DNA of 64,000 nucleotides from Prochlorococcus sp. AG-409-P01 (GCA_003215335.1 QCKM01000001.1:248001-312000), one strand, 5' to 3'. Shown: positions 7,431-19,685, counted from the first letter of the stretch. Notes: a model not told the origin generated them from the sequence alone. Program-made: numbers and translations.

Positions 7431-7512
7431 TTTTTTTCATTTAGTTGGTTTGATTTATTGCAATCAATGATTCATATTTATCTTTAAATCAATTGCTTTA
7501 AAGGCATTTTTG

Positions 7513-8526
7513 ATGGCTTCTACACAGGCTGCTCCAGGAACTGTTCTGATTACGGGGACTACCTCTGGAGTTGGTTTGTACGCAACCAAGGCATTGGTTG
7601 ACCTGGGTTGGAGGGTTATCACTGCAAATCGTGATCCCCTTAAGGCTGAACATGCAGCATCAAAACTTGCGCTGCCATTTGGAAGGTCTCGCCAGTTGAA
7701 GCATATTCATATGGATCTGGGTGATTTGGAAAGTGTCAGATACAGCACTAAAGAACTACTTGCAACACTTGAGAATCCTTTGGATGCGTTGGTTTGTAAT
7801 GCTGCTGTTTATTTGCCTAGGTTAAAAAAACCTCAGCGATCGCCCCAAGGATATGAAATCTCTATGGCCACAAATCATTTTGGACATTTTCTTTTGATTC
7901 AACTTTTGCTCGACAATCTGCGTAAATCAAGGAGGCCAGTATGGCAAGGGACTTCATGGGGATTTGAGTCTCCTAGAGTGGTAATTCTTGGAACGGTTAC
8001 TGCAAATTACAAGGAGCTAGGAGGGAAAATCCCTATCCCTGCCCCTGCGGATCTTGGGAATCTTTCTGGGTTTGAGGAAGGTTTTCTATCACCTATTTGC
8101 ATGGCTAGTGGGAAGCGTTTTAAGCCTGGGAAAGCTTATAAAGACAGTAAATTATGCAATATGATTACCACTCAAGAGCTTCATCGACGTTATAAAGACT
8201 CACCAATTTTATTTAGCTCTTTGTACCCTGGATGTGTTGCCAATACAAAGCTGTTTAGAAATACGCCTAAGATTTTTCAAATCCTTTTCCCTTGGTTTCA
8301 GAAGCTCATAACTGGTGGATTCGTCAGTCAATCATTGGCTGGTAAAAGGGTTGCTCAAGTCGTTGCCGATCCGGAATTTGCCCTCTCTGGGGTGCATTGG
8401 AGTTGGGGCAATCGTCAAAGCAAGACACCTAGGCCATTCTCCCAGGAACTTTCTGAAAGAGCGACCGATCAACTCACAGCTCGCCGAGTATGGGAGCTGT
8501 CAATGAAATTGGTTGGTTTGAATTGA
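7513..8526 (+). CDS. por: Light-dependent protochlorophyllide oxidoreductase (LPOR)
   Basis: Light-driven, NADPH-dependent reduction of the D-ring of protochlorophyllide to chlorophyllide. It is a short-chain dehydrogenase: the TGTTSGVG cofactor loop is at residues 14-21, NAA follows the fourth strand, and the catalytic YKDSK (Tyr209, Lys213) is present. The LPOR-specific extra loop and the SKLCN cysteine region are visible. Start is the ATG at 7513, one codon after an in-frame TTG. The gene converges on chlL with one base between the stop codons, so the light-dependent and light-independent enzymes for the same reaction lie side by side. Confidence 0.97.
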   Translation: MASTQAAPGTVLITGTTSGVGLYATKALVDLGWRVITANRDPLKAEHAASKLALPFGRSRQLKHIHMDLGDLESVRYSTKELLATLENPLDALVCNAAVYLPRLKKPQRSPQGYEISMATNHFGHFLLIQLLLDNLRKSRRPVWQGTSWGFESPRVVILGTVTANYKELGGKIPIPAPADLGNLSGFEEGFLSPICMASGKRFKPGKAYKDSKLCNMITTQELHRRYKDSPILFSSLYPGCVANTKLFRNTPKIFQILFPWFQKLITGGFVSQSLAGKRVAQVVADPEFALSGVHWSWGNRQSKTPRPFSQELSERATDQLTARRVWELSMKLVGLN

Positions 8527-8527
8527 T

Positions 8528-9445
<918 letters not shown>

Positions 9446-9527
9446 TTATTTAAGAACGGTATTTCTCTAGTTGCTGAATGTATTTGAATTTCTACATATG
9501 TGCCTATATGAATATTTGCTTTCTCAC

Positions 9528-9553
9528 AAAAAGCACCTCCAATCAAGGAGGCT
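9528..9553 (-). terminator. Terminator-like hairpin between chlB and chlL
   Basis: On the minus strand AGCCTCC, a TTGATT loop and GGAGGTGCT form a stem with a small bulge, followed by TTTTTG. It lies about 60 nt past the chlB stop, fitting a terminator or attenuator before chlL. Confidence 0.5.
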
Positions 9554-9613
9554 GTTGAGTGATATTACTCAGGACACTTGGGGTATTTTTTTGTAGTTGA
9601 TCGAATTGATGAA

Positions 9614-11215
9614 TTAATTCCGAAAATGCACTTTGGCGTCATAAAGGGTTTCACTATCGATTTGGCGGCAACCAGCTTGACGGGCATATTTTTCAGTATT
9701 TCTTCTGACTTTCCCTCTAACAAAGAATGGGATTTTGGCTAATTCGGCTTCGCCTTCTTCTGTCCATATTGGGGAATTGTTTTTTGAAACGATTTCCTTA
9801 GCAGCTTCGTCAGGATTCAAATATTTGGTTTGGGGCTCATGTTTTGTGGTTGGCTGACCTCCTTGATGGCCTAAATGACTTTGGTGCCCATCGATGAATT
9901 CGAAGTCATGGCGGAACATTCCAATTAGGTGTTCTTCAAGTCCCATCATGAGTGGATGAACCCAGCTGTCGAAAATCACATTTGCTCCTTCCCAGCCCAT
10001 TTGGGGGCTGTATCGGGCAGGGACATCTTGAACATGCATAGGCGTGCTTATGACAGCACAAGGAATCCCTAGACGTTTGGCGCTATGCCTTTCCATTTGT
10101 GTTCCAAGAACTAATTCAGGTGCTGCATTAGCCATGGCTTTTTCTACTTCTAAGTAGTCATTGCTGATAAGTGCTTCTATTCCAAGCTTCTCTGCGGCAG
10201 AACGTACTGGCCTTGCCATTTCTCTGCTATATGTTCCAAGACCTACAACTTCAAAACCCAATTCTTCATTAGCAATCCTTGCTGCAGCAATGGCATGTGT
10301 TCCATCGCCAAAGATGAAGACTCGTTTCCCCGTTAGATAGTTGGAATCAACAGATTGTGAATACCAGGTAAGTCTTGATTGTTTTGACGTTTCACTTTGG
10401 TTTGGCGGCTCTATTCCCAAAATTTCACTGATCTCTTTCAAAAAATCATGAGTAGCGCCCACCCCAATGGGGACCGTCTTAGTGAAAGGAGTTTCGAATT
10501 GTCGTTGCAGCCAAAGGCAGGTTGATTCAGCTATCTCGGGATATAAGCAGACATTTGCATCGGCATCAGGAATTCTCATTAACTCTGCAGGTGAAGCTCC
10601 TAAAGGGGCTATTACATTTATATCAATGCCATGGATATTGAGGAGTTTTTGTATTTCTAAGACATCGTCTCTACAACGAAATCCAAGTAAAGATGGGCCT
10701 AAAAGGTTTACGCGTGGTCTTCGGGATTGATCTTTCCAAGCCTTGGAGTTTTGAGAACCTTTTTCATGCGGATGATTTTTTAGCAGTCCTCTAACAAGTT
10801 GATAAAAGGTTTCAGCGGCTCCCCAATTTTCTTTTTTGCTGTAAGCAGGCAACTCGAGAGTGATTATTGGAAGGTCTAGACCCATCCCTTTAGCAAGGGA
10901 GCCAGGTTGGTCTTGAATGAGCTCTGCGGTGCAGCTTTCCCCGACCAAAAGGGCTTTGGGTTTAAAACGATCTACTGCTTCTTTGATGTGGCCTTTGACA
11001 AGTTCTGCGGTGTCTCCACCAAGATCTCGCGCTTGGAATGTTGTATAAGTGACTGGCGGTCTCTTGCCTCGCCTTTCAATCATTGTGAAAAGAAGATCTG
11101 CGTAAGTATCACCTTGTGGAGCATGCAGTAGATAGTGAACTCCCTCCATTGAGGTTGCGATTCTCATCGCTCCTACATGAGGAGGGCCTTCATATGTCCA
11201 GAGAGTTAATTCCAT
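9614..11215 (-). CDS. chlB: Light-independent protochlorophyllide reductase subunit B
   Basis: NifK-like subunit of the ChlN2-ChlB2 catalytic core. The start at [10 protein letters not shown] gives 533 aa, the family length, and places the unusual aspartate ligand of the NB-cluster at D36 (HAPQGD), as known for BchB. C-terminal to the core is a family-specific region ending in KVHFRN with the [14 protein letters not shown] segment. An in-frame start 25 codons further upstream is possible but would run into chlN. The stop of chlN and this ATG are 4 nt apart, so the two are one operon. Confidence 0.96.
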   Translation of the reverse strand: MELTLWTYEGPPHVGAMRIATSMEGVHYLLHAPQGDTYADLLFTMIERRGKRPPVTYTTFQARDLGGDTAELVKGHIKEAVDRFKPKALLVGESCTAELIQDQPGSLAKGMGLDLPIITLELPAYSKKENWGAAETFYQLVRGLLKNHPHEKGSQNSKAWKDQSRRPRVNLLGPSLLGFRCRDDVLEIQKLLNIHGIDINVIAPLGASPAELMRIPDADANVCLYPEIAESTCLWLQRQFETPFTKTVPIGVGATHDFLKEISEILGIEPPNQSETSKQSRLTWYSQSVDSNYLTGKRVFIFGDGTHAIAAARIANEELGFEVVGLGTYSREMARPVRSAAEKLGIEALISNDYLEVEKAMANAAPELVLGTQMERHSAKRLGIPCAVISTPMHVQDVPARYSPQMGWEGANVIFDSWVHPLMMGLEEHLIGMFRHDFEFIDGHQSHLGHQGGQPTTKHEPQTKYLNPDEAAKEIVSKNNSPIWTEEGEAELAKIPFFVRGKVRRNTEKYARQAGCRQIDSETLYDAKVHFRN

Positions 11216-11219
11216 AGCT

Positions 11220-12819
<1,600 letters not shown>

Positions 12820-13191
12820 TCAGTTCCTCCAGTAGGCATCATCCTTCTCTGACTTTGATAGTTTCCATACATTTCTACTTAGACGTCTTGCTATAAGCCC
12901 ACCACGCTCAATTTTTCCTGATCCTGGACGTGCCCCAAGTAGTTGGGTTACTTCAGAAGTACTTAAAGGCGCAGCTGTTTTGATAGCAAGATCGGTAAGT
13001 TCTAGGCGTTGTTTTAACGCTTGGAGATCTGCTTGCCCTCCATCTTCGTTTTCAGGCCAAATCCATCCGGGACCACCTTCTTTTGAAATCTTTTGCATTA
13101 ACCCTAAGCCAATCAAACCCAAGGCCTGCTCTGCTTTTAGCTCACTTGATAGTGTTGTTGATTCTGGGGTGTTTGTTTGATTTGTAGCCAT
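12820..13191 (-). CDS. Conserved-type hypothetical protein with a possible helix-turn-helix, 123 aa
   Basis: Not assigned to a named family. The N-terminal third is helical and hydrophobic (AEQALGLIGLGLMQKI), with an acidic linker (WPENEDGG). The C-terminal half reads like a small winged or MerR-type helix-turn-helix (STSEVTQLLG followed by RGGLIARRLSRNVWKL), rich in Arg. It is transcribed divergently from csoS1D with about 100 nt between the starts, a position often taken by regulators. A DNA-binding role for the carboxysome region is inference from shape and location only. Confidence 0.7.
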   Translation of the reverse strand: MATNQTNTPESTTLSSELKAEQALGLIGLGLMQKISKEGGPGWIWPENEDGGQADLQALKQRLELTDLAIKTAAPLSTSEVTQLLGARPGSGKIERGGLIARRLSRNVWKLSKSEKDDAYWRN

Positions 13192-13292
13192 TGCAGACTT
13201 ACGTATCTGTTTTGGACGGTATCGGCTCCTAATCAGCTTGCAAGCTCTACTTAATTGTTCAGTTGGGCGATCCTTCCGGTAGTATCCGCGCC

Positions 13293-14087
13293 ATGAACCG
13301 TTTGGCTAGCTTAGATACTCCAGAGCGGCGACAAGGCGGAAGTGCGCTCGTTACTGGTACTGAGGTACATCCTCAGTCTTCTGGGGCTAGTTGTGTAATT
13401 ACTACTGACTCTGAAAATGCTCGCGTAGCTCGTCAGAGCAGTCATGTGCAGCAAATTGAGCTTCGAACTTACGTTTTTCTTGATTCTCTTCAACCTCAGC
13501 TGGCTGCTTATATGGGCACAGTCAGTCAAGGTTTCCTTCCAATCCCTGGTGATGCATGCCTTTGGATGGAGGTGTCTCCAGGGATGGCAGTTCATAGGGT
13601 CACCGATATAGCTCTTAAGGCAAGTAATGTTCGACTTGGTCAGATGGTTGTCGAGAGGGCCTTTGGTTCCTTGGCTCTTTATCATCGAGATCAAAGTACT
13701 GTTCTGCATTCAGGCGATGTTGTCTTAGATGCCATAGGAAGCACAGTTAGTAGGCGTAGCCCTTGCGAAGTGAGCTGGACTGAGGTGATTCGAGCCATAA
13801 CTCCCGACCATGCGGTTCTTATTAATCGTCAGAACCGAAGAGGATCAATGATTGAGGCTGGCATGAGTATGTTCATTCTTGAAACTGAGCCTGCTGGTTA
13901 CGTTTTAATTGCGGCTAATGAGGCAGAAAAAGCTTCAAACATCACTGTTGTCGATGTGAAAGGTGTTGGAGCGTTTGGTCGTTTAACTCTTGCGGGAAAA
14001 GAAGGAGATGTTGAGGAGGCAGCAGCAGCAGCAATGAGGGCCATTGATCAAGTCAATCGACTATCGACATTGTCAATAAAGTCCTAA
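13293..14087 (+). CDS. csoS1D: Carboxysome shell protein CsoS1D, tandem BMC trimer
   Basis: Tandem-BMC shell protein (BMC-T) forming pseudohexameric trimers that stack and open a large gated pore, proposed to pass RuBP and PGA. From the ATG at 13293 the protein has 264 aa: a flexible N-terminus of about 50 residues and two BMC folds (about 53-150 and 155-260). The gating pair Glu121-Arg122 (VVERAFG) matches the E120/R121 pair known in the Prochlorococcus MED4 protein. A TTG start ten codons upstream is possible. It lies upstream of the main cso operon, separated by rdgB on the other strand, as in other Prochlorococcus. Confidence 0.93.
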   Translation: MNRLASLDTPERRQGGSALVTGTEVHPQSSGASCVITTDSENARVARQSSHVQQIELRTYVFLDSLQPQLAAYMGTVSQGFLPIPGDACLWMEVSPGMAVHRVTDIALKASNVRLGQMVVERAFGSLALYHRDQSTVLHSGDVVLDAIGSTVSRRSPCEVSWTEVIRAITPDHAVLINRQNRRGSMIEAGMSMFILETEPAGYVLIAANEAEKASNITVVDVKGVGAFGRLTLAGKEGDVEEAAAAAMRAIDQVNRLSTLSIKS

Positions 14088-14657
14088 TTTTTTTTTGAGG
14101 TAAGGAGCTAGATTCCTTGCGGCTTTTCCTCTGCTCCCAAGTCGAGATAATTGCTCCTTACTCATTTCTCCATAAGTGCAATTTGCTTCTCTGACCCAGA
14201 AAAGTGATTCGAATTCTCCACCGGGATAGGCAGGTGCCTTAAGCATTTCTCCCCAGCAAGTTCCTTCGGCTTCTTTTAAGAGATGCCCGTTTGGATCACA
14301 GAAAACCATTACACTGCAGAAACGAGCGCTTCTATATGGATTGCCCTCAATAGCTTCAAGGATTTTTTTGATTTTTTCTTCGTCGTTAGCCGCAAAGCGT
14401 GCAGAAAAAATTCCTGGAGCACCATTAAGTGCATCAACTTCTAAGCCAGAGTCATCTGCAATTGTCCAGGTGTTGGTAAGTTTTGCTGCTGCTTCAGCTT
14501 TTAAAATTGCATTTTCTAAATAGGTGGAGCCTGTTTCCTCGACATCTAGGTCGCTTGGCTGTTTTTGAACATCTACTGGAAGTGGACCAAGCATTGCTTG
14601 GATTTCGTCAACCTTTTTAGGGTTCCCACTAGCAATTGTGAGTAGTGGCCTGGCCAA
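14073..14657 (-). CDS. rdgB: dITP/XTP pyrophosphatase (RdgB/HAM1 family)
   Basis: House-cleaning enzyme that hydrolyses non-canonical purine nucleotides (dITP, XTP) to monophosphates. The nucleotide-binding [10 protein letters not shown] is near residue 10 and the catalytic [10 protein letters not shown] near residue 67; the [11 protein letters not shown] segment also fits the family. 194 aa is the standard length. Its 3' end overlaps csoS1D by 15 bp on the opposite strand. The gene regularly sits between csoS1D and csoS1 in this lineage, with no known carboxysome role. Confidence 0.95.
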   Translation of the reverse strand: MARPLLTIASGNPKKVDEIQAMLGPLPVDVQKQPSDLDVEETGSTYLENAILKAEAAAKLTNTWTIADDSGLEVDALNGAPGIFSARFAANDEEKIKKILEAIEGNPYRSARFCSVMVFCDPNGHLLKEAEGTCWGEMLKAPAYPGGEFESLFWVREANCTYGEMSKEQLSRLGSRGKAARNLAPYLKKKLGLY

Positions 14658-15018
14658 GATTAAAAAAGTAAATTCCCAAGCATTCTGCTTGGGAGGCGGG
14701 TTTAGTGGCTAGAAATTATGTTTTTAAATTGTTTGAGACAGGAATGGGGTGAACATTCCATCCCTCGGCAACGAATACCTTGGGCCCTGCCTCATTTGGT
14801 AAAAATACTCATGTAAAGGACTTGTTACAAGAGATTGTTTTGAGGCCATGACCGAAAAACCAATAGCCTTACAAAACAGTCCCTCACTGCAATATAAGAT
14901 TTGCTTATCAGAGTTAGTAAATACGGTGATCGGGGTTTTAGTCAAATCCTCTTGACGCATTGTTGGTTGAGGGGGCATTGTCCATTGCGAACATTCCATC
15001 TCTTTATTTAGGTAGGCA
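14658..15018. promoter_or_regulatory. Upstream region of the carboxysome operon
   Basis: 361 nt between rdgB and csoS1, both of which are transcribed away from it. Contains an 8-bp hairpin near rdgB (14674-14694) and two copies of the 12-mer GAACATTCCATC (14751-14762 and 14989-15000). The promoter of the csoS1-rbcLS operon must lie here. A minus-strand open frame covers much of it but shows no gene-like features. Confidence 0.55.
14674..14694. repeat. Inverted repeat just upstream of rdgB
   Basis: TCCCAAGC, ATTCT, GCTTGGGA: a perfect 8-bp stem with a 5-nt loop, 17 nt before the rdgB start codon. It would fold in the 5' leader of rdgB mRNA, close to the ribosome binding region, or could bind a dimeric protein. 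Confidence 0.5.
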
Positions 15019-15330
15019 ATGGCTAACGAAACCATGGGCATCGCACTCGGCATGATCGAGACTCGCGGACTTGTCCCTGCAATTGAAGCCGCTGACGCTA
15101 TGACCAAGGCTGCAGAAGTGCGCTTGATTGGTCGTGAGTTTGTTGGCGGTGGCTACGTAACAGTTTTGGTACGTGGTGAAACCGGTGCTGTTAATGCCGC
15201 CGTTCGGGCTGGTGCTGATGCATGTGAGCGTGTTGGTGATGGTCTAGTAGCTGCACACATCATTGCGCGTCCTCATCGCGAAGTTGAGCCTGCTCTTGGT
15301 AATGGCAACTTCCTTGGTCAAAAGGACTGA
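15019..15330 (+). CDS. csoS1: Carboxysome shell hexamer CsoS1
   Basis: Major BMC-H protein that tiles the facets of the alpha-carboxysome shell as hexamers. 103 aa, a single BMC domain throughout. The pore-lining loop F41-V-G-G-G45 admits anions such as bicarbonate. First gene of the main cso operon, 70 nt before rbcL. It is nearly identical to the BMC part of the CsoS1E-type protein at 21793-22338, so one arose by duplication of the other. Confidence 0.97.
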   Translation: MANETMGIALGMIETRGLVPAIEAADAMTKAAEVRLIGREFVGGGYVTVLVRGETGAVNAAVRAGADACERVGDGLVAAHIIARPHREVEPALGNGNFLGQKD

Positions 15331-15400
15331 GGCGTAAAGCGAATTTTTGAGAAGGTTCGCGACACCTCATCCCTAATTACTGACTTATAGGAGTTATCTA

Positions 15401-16813
15401 ATGAGCAAAAAGTATGACGCTGGGGTAAAGGAGTACAGAGACACCTACTGGACTCCAGATTATGTACCCCTAGACACCGACCTTTTGGCTTGCTTTAAAT
15501 GCACTGGCCAAGAAGGTGTTCCTAGAGAGGAAGTCGCTGCGGCAGTCGCGGCTGAGTCTTCAACAGGTACTTGGTCCACTGTTTGGTCCGAGTTGCTAAC
15601 TGACCTTGAATTCTATAAAGGTCGTTGCTATCGCATTGAGGATGTCCCTGGAGACAAAGAATCCTTTTATGCATTTATTGCTTATCCTCTTGACCTTTTT
15701 GAAGAAGGCTCAATTACAAACGTACTGACTTCTTTGGTTGGTAATGTTTTCGGATTTAAAGCTTTAAGGCATCTCCGTCTTGAAGATATTCGCTTCCCAA
15801 TAGCTTTCATTAAGACCTGCGGCGGTCCACCTTCTGGCATCGTTGTTGAACGTGATCGTTTGAATAAGTACGGTCGTCCTCTTCTTGGGTGCACCATTAA
15901 GCCAAAACTTGGCCTTTCTGGTAAAAACTATGGACGAGTTGTTTATGAATGCCTTCGTGGTGGTCTCGACCTGACAAAGGATGATGAGAACATCAACTCA
16001 CAACCTTTCCAGAGATGGCGCGAGCGCTTCGAGTTTGTTGCAGAAGCTGTAAAGCTTGCTCAACAGGAAACTGGAGAGGTCAAAGGGCATTATCTCAATT
16101 GCACCGCAACAACTCCTGAGGAGATGTATGAGCGTGCAGAGTTCGCAAAAGAACTCGATATGCCCATCATCATGCATGACTACATCACTGGTGGTTTCAC
16201 AGCCAATACAGGCTTGGCTAACTGGTGTCGTAAGAACGGGATGCTTCTGCATATTCACCGTGCAATGCATGCGGTTATTGACCGTCATCCAAAGCATGGA
16301 ATTCATTTCCGTGTACTTGCTAAGTGTCTTCGCCTTTCTGGTGGTGACCAGCTCCATACAGGAACTGTTGTGGGCAAACTAGAAGGTGATCGTCAGACCA
16401 CTCTTGGTTACATCGACAACCTACGTGAGTCTTTTGTTCCAGAAGACCGCACACGTGGCAACTTCTTTGATCAGGACTGGGGTTCTATGCCAGGTGTATT
16501 CGCTGTTGCTTCTGGTGGCATCCATGTATGGCATATGCCAGCATTGCTTGCAATTTTCGGAGACGACTCTTGCTTGCAGTTTGGTGGTGGTACTCATGGT
16601 CACCCATGGGGATCTGCTGCTGGAGCAGCTGCTAACCGAGTAGCCCTTGAAGCTTGCGTTAAAGCACGTAATGCAGGTCGTGAGATCGAGAAGGAAAGTC
16701 GCGACATCTTGATGGAAGCTGCTAAGCACAGTCCTGAGCTTGCTATCGCACTTGAGACCTGGAAGGAGATCAAGTTCGAATTTGACACAGTCGACAAGCT
16801 TGACGTTCAGTAA
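15401..16813 (+). CDS. rbcL: RuBisCO large subunit, form IA
   Basis: CO2 fixation on ribulose-1,5-bisphosphate in an L8S8 enzyme packaged inside the carboxysome. 470 aa. Active-site elements are visible: KPKLG (K167), the carbamylated lysine and metal ligands in DLTKDDE (K193, D195, E196), and loop 6 [10 protein letters not shown]. The short N-terminus and its location inside a cso operon fit form IA rather than the form IB of beta-cyanobacteria. A GGAG ribosome binding motif precedes the ATG. A strong hairpin follows the gene. Confidence 0.98.
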   Translation: MSKKYDAGVKEYRDTYWTPDYVPLDTDLLACFKCTGQEGVPREEVAAAVAAESSTGTWSTVWSELLTDLEFYKGRCYRIEDVPGDKESFYAFIAYPLDLFEEGSITNVLTSLVGNVFGFKALRHLRLEDIRFPIAFIKTCGGPPSGIVVERDRLNKYGRPLLGCTIKPKLGLSGKNYGRVVYECLRGGLDLTKDDENINSQPFQRWRERFEFVAEAVKLAQQETGEVKGHYLNCTATTPEEMYERAEFAKELDMPIIMHDYITGGFTANTGLANWCRKNGMLLHIHRAMHAVIDRHPKHGIHFRVLAKCLRLSGGDQLHTGTVVGKLEGDRQTTLGYIDNLRESFVPEDRTRGNFFDQDWGSMPGVFAVASGGIHVWHMPALLAIFGDDSCLQFGGGTHGHPWGSAAGAAANRVALEACVKARNAGREIEKESRDILMEAAKHSPELAIALETWKEIKFEFDTVDKLDVQ

Positions 16814-16823
16814 TAGCGAAGAA

Positions 16824-16844
16824 GAGGAGGCATCACGCCTCCTC
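16824..16844 (+). promoter_or_regulatory. Hairpin between rbcL and rbcS
   Basis: GAGGAGGC, ATCAC, GCCTCCTC: a perfect 8-bp GC-rich stem 11 nt after the rbcL stop, with no U-run. More like an mRNA stabiliser or processing site than a terminator. A second weaker hairpin (GTCGG/CCGAC, 16870-16886) follows before rbcS. Confidence 0.6.
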
Positions 16845-16917
16845 ATCAGTTACTTCCTTACTTTCAGTCGTCGGGAAAAAACCGACTTCTATATACATCC
16901 ACAAACTCAGGTTCACC

Positions 16918-17259
16918 ATGCCTTTCCAGAGCACAGTTGGTGACTACCAAACAGTCGCCACCCTGGAAACATTCGGCTTCTTACCGCCGATGACCCAGGA
17001 CGAAATTTACGATCAAATTGCTTACATCATTGCTCAGGGCTGGAGCCCTGTCATTGAGCACGTACACCCAAGTGGCTCCATGCAGACTTACTGGTCTTAT
17101 TGGAAGTTACCCTTCTTTGGCGAGAAGGATCTGAATTTGGTTGTAAGTGAGCTTGAAGCTTGCCACCGTGCCTACCCCGACCACCATGTTCGAATGGTTG
17201 GTTACGACGCCTATACCCAAAGTCAGGGAACTGCGTTCGTTGTATTCGAAGGTCGCTGA
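16918..17259 (+). CDS. rbcS: RuBisCO small subunit
   Basis: Small subunit of the L8S8 enzyme; 113 aa, the usual form IA length. N-terminal TVGDYQTVATLETFGFLPPMT, a YWSYWKLPFFG segment and C-terminal VRMVGYDAYTQSQGTAFVVF fit the family. It caps the ends of the L8 core and in alpha-carboxysomes takes part in the site bound by the CsoS2 N-terminal repeats. 104 nt separate it from rbcL, and a terminator-like hairpin follows before csoS2. Confidence 0.97.
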   Translation: MPFQSTVGDYQTVATLETFGFLPPMTQDEIYDQIAYIIAQGWSPVIEHVHPSGSMQTYWSYWKLPFFGEKDLNLVVSELEACHRAYPDHHVRMVGYDAYTQSQGTAFVVFEGR

Positions 17260-17277
17260 CCCTTCCTCTGATAGTGC

Positions 17278-17303
17278 ATAGCCTCGAGTTTTTTCGGGGC
17301 TAT
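17278..17303 (+). terminator. Intra-operon terminator-like hairpin between rbcS and csoS2
   Basis: ATAGCCTCGA and TCGGGGCTAT form a 10-bp stem (one G-U pair) around a GTTTTT loop, followed by TTTCTTCT. It lies 18 nt after rbcS. A leaky terminator here would make more RuBisCO than CsoS2 and later proteins, matching particle stoichiometry. Confidence 0.65.
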
Positions 17304-17338
17304 TTCTTCTCTAATTAAGACGTTTATTTGGTTCGGAC

Positions 17339-19678
17339 ATGGCAAAACAATCAAGTCGAGGTCTAGCTCTTGAGCGCCGTAAGGCTCTCAGTGAATCAGG
17401 GAAGAAATCCACCATAATGAGTGGAGCAGCTGATAATCGTGTTCGCACATCTTCAGATGCACGCGGTACTAGGACGAATACATCCTTTGTTAAGGCCAAG
17501 GCTTCATCCCGACAGGTTTCTTCAACTCCTTCGACTACATCGGTTCAAGTGGTCTCTAGAAATGTCAGGCCTGTAAGTCATCCAAGTAGAGAACTGGTAT
17601 TGGCAAGACGTGAAGAACTTTCTCGTAGAGGAAAGTCTGCCGCAAAAAGTAAGGATAGAACTCGTATAGACGTTGAGAAGAGCTCACCTACTGAAATGAG
17701 CTCAACATCTATACCCGATGGGCCTAAGAAGAATTCTTTTGAACAGATCAGAAGCGACGTTTCTGCCTCTGAAACTTCTTTAAGTAGTTCTAGAAGATCT
17801 GAAAAACTAAACTCTAGAAATGACCACTCACGTCAAACAACAAAACGACGGGCTATACAAAACCCAAGCAGAGCCCTTGTCTTAGCAAGACGTGAGGCAC
17901 AATCTAAATTAGGTAAAACAGCAGGGCAACAGCCAACTTCTGCTGCATCAGTTGCTCGTCAAGGCGATCCTGATTTAACCAGTCGTGAACTTTCGCAAAG
18001 AGTACGTGAGCTTCGTAGTAAAAGTGGAGCTACTGGTAAACAAAGATCTGGCACAACTCGACCTTGTGGGCCTAATCGTAATGGCTCTAAATTAAATGCT
18101 GCTGTTGATGCACATTGGAAGGTAGGGACAAGTGAAACCATCTCTGGTCAGGTTGTAACTGGGACTCAAGCAAATAGGTCTTCCAAAACCACTGGAAATG
18201 AGGCAAGTACTTGTCGCTCAATTACAGGAACCCAATATTTAGGTTCAGAAGTCTTTGATGCTTTTTGTCAATCGTCTCCTGCTCCTAGTCAACCATCGAA
18301 AGTTGCTGTTACTAACACAACTCATGGCAATAGGGTTACGGGGAACGAAGTTGGTCGTTCAGAAAAAGTGACTGGTGATGAGCCTGGTACTTGTAAGTCT
18401 TTGACTGGCACTGAGTATATTTCTGCAAATCAATCAAATTCGTATTGTGGAGGTGTCCAAGCCTCTCCTCGTAAAGTTGGTCAGAGTCTCACTCTTGATG
18501 GAAGAAAAGTGAGTGGGGTCATGGTAGGACGATCATCAAAAGTGACTGGTGATGAGGCCGGCTCAAACAAAGGCCTGACAGGAGACCAATACTTAGGATC
18601 AGATCCACTACCTGAGGGTAGACCTGCTGAAAAAGTTGGCACATTTAATACCCTCCTTGGTTCAGCGGTAACAGGTACAAATGTTTCTCGCTCAGAATTT
18701 GTGACAGGAAACGAGCCTGGTAGTTGTAAAAACGTTACTGGTGATGAATATGTAGGCTCTCAGCAGTTCAATACCTTTTGTGGTGGGAGACCTGAACCTG
18801 AGGCTCCAAAAGTTGGGCTAAGCCTCACGAATAAGGCTCAAGCTGTTAGTGGGACACTTACAGGCCGTTCAGATCTAGTTACTGGGGATGAGCCTGGCAC
18901 ATGTAAAGCTGTAACGGGAACTCCATATGCTGGCTTAGAGCAGGCAAGTCAAAGGTGCAATAGCGCTTCTGTTGATGAAATTCAAAAGAGAACTCCACAA
19001 AGATTGGGTACTCCAGGAGCTCCTATGACAGGTCAGCAACCAGGTTTGGGAGGGGTAATGACGGGAGCAAATAAAGGTGCATGTGAAACCTTGACGGGAA
19101 CTCCCTATGTCGGTTCAGATCACCTCACACAAGCATGTGGAACTAAACCTGTGGATAATCAAACTTCTTCAGTTAATAGCTTCGGAACGAAGTTCAGTGT
19201 TCAGTCTCCAGCAAGGGCTGCTCAATCCCAACGAGAAATCCAGAGTGGTGTTACTGGAACAAGCTATGAGAATGGTTCCAGGATTACTGGACCATTCGAC
19301 ATGGCTCCTGAAAAAGTTACTGGTACTGAGCAGTTTCGATTTGATCGAAAGCCACGTGAGTTCAATGCAGTACAGGTAAATGAGAGTGAGAACGTTGACC
19401 AATCCTCTCGTCCTGTTTCTCGGATTACTGGAGAAGGTCAATCTGCTGGTTTAAATATCACCGGAGATGATTGGGATAGAGGTGAAAGGGTTACTGGTAC
19501 TGAGGGTGCTTCTGCTCGTCGGAGAAACCCTTCCCGCCCAGGCGCAATGGGCGCGATGCCTCCTTTTGAGTTGAAAAGAAATGAAGAGCTTTCTAAACCT
19601 GATTTTTTAATAACAGGATCTAGTGGTAATACCAGGGAGGGGCAGCTTGTCACCTTCTCAGGTGGAGCGAGAGGCTAA
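17339..19678 (+). CDS. csoS2: Carboxysome assembly scaffold CsoS2
   Basis: Intrinsically disordered organiser that links RuBisCO to the shell. 779 aa in three regions. The N-terminal domain has four RuBisCO-binding repeats of the type SR-x-L-x-RR-x-G-K, near residues 5-23, 82-100, 176-195 and 214-233. The middle region (about 262-602) has six repeats with VTG/TGxxY motifs and paired cysteines; the third repeat lacks both. The C-terminal region (about 603-779) carries further VTG motifs that anchor to the shell. Halothiobacillus makes short and long forms by a -1 frameshift, whereas only the long form is reported for Prochlorococcus MIT9313; I see no obvious slippery heptamer. Confidence 0.96.
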   Translation: MAKQSSRGLALERRKALSESGKKSTIMSGAADNRVRTSSDARGTRTNTSFVKAKASSRQVSSTPSTTSVQVVSRNVRPVSHPSRELVLARREELSRRGKSAAKSKDRTRIDVEKSSPTEMSSTSIPDGPKKNSFEQIRSDVSASETSLSSSRRSEKLNSRNDHSRQTTKRRAIQNPSRALVLARREAQSKLGKTAGQQPTSAASVARQGDPDLTSRELSQRVRELRSKSGATGKQRSGTTRPCGPNRNGSKLNAAVDAHWKVGTSETISGQVVTGTQANRSSKTTGNEASTCRSITGTQYLGSEVFDAFCQSSPAPSQPSKVAVTNTTHGNRVTGNEVGRSEKVTGDEPGTCKSLTGTEYISANQSNSYCGGVQASPRKVGQSLTLDGRKVSGVMVGRSSKVTGDEAGSNKGLTGDQYLGSDPLPEGRPAEKVGTFNTLLGSAVTGTNVSRSEFVTGNEPGSCKNVTGDEYVGSQQFNTFCGGRPEPEAPKVGLSLTNKAQAVSGTLTGRSDLVTGDEPGTCKAVTGTPYAGLEQASQRCNSASVDEIQKRTPQRLGTPGAPMTGQQPGLGGVMTGANKGACETLTGTPYVGSDHLTQACGTKPVDNQTSSVNSFGTKFSVQSPARAAQSQREIQSGVTGTSYENGSRITGPFDMAPEKVTGTEQFRFDRKPREFNAVQVNESENVDQSSRPVSRITGEGQSAGLNITGDDWDRGERVTGTEGASARRRNPSRPGAMGAMPPFELKRNEELSKPDFLITGSSGNTREGQLVTFSGGARG

Positions 19679-19685
19679 GTGACGG

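Noticed and set aside
14718-14816. 32-codon plus-strand ORF upstream of csoS1
   Set aside because: No ribosome binding site; it lies in the operon's upstream region.
14724-15107. 127-codon open frame on the minus strand upstream of csoS1
   Set aside because: It begins inside csoS1 on the antisense strand, has no ribosome binding site and the composition is not protein-like; it covers a promoter region.
16421-16846. 141-codon minus-strand ORF
   Set aside because: Antisense shadow of rbcL.
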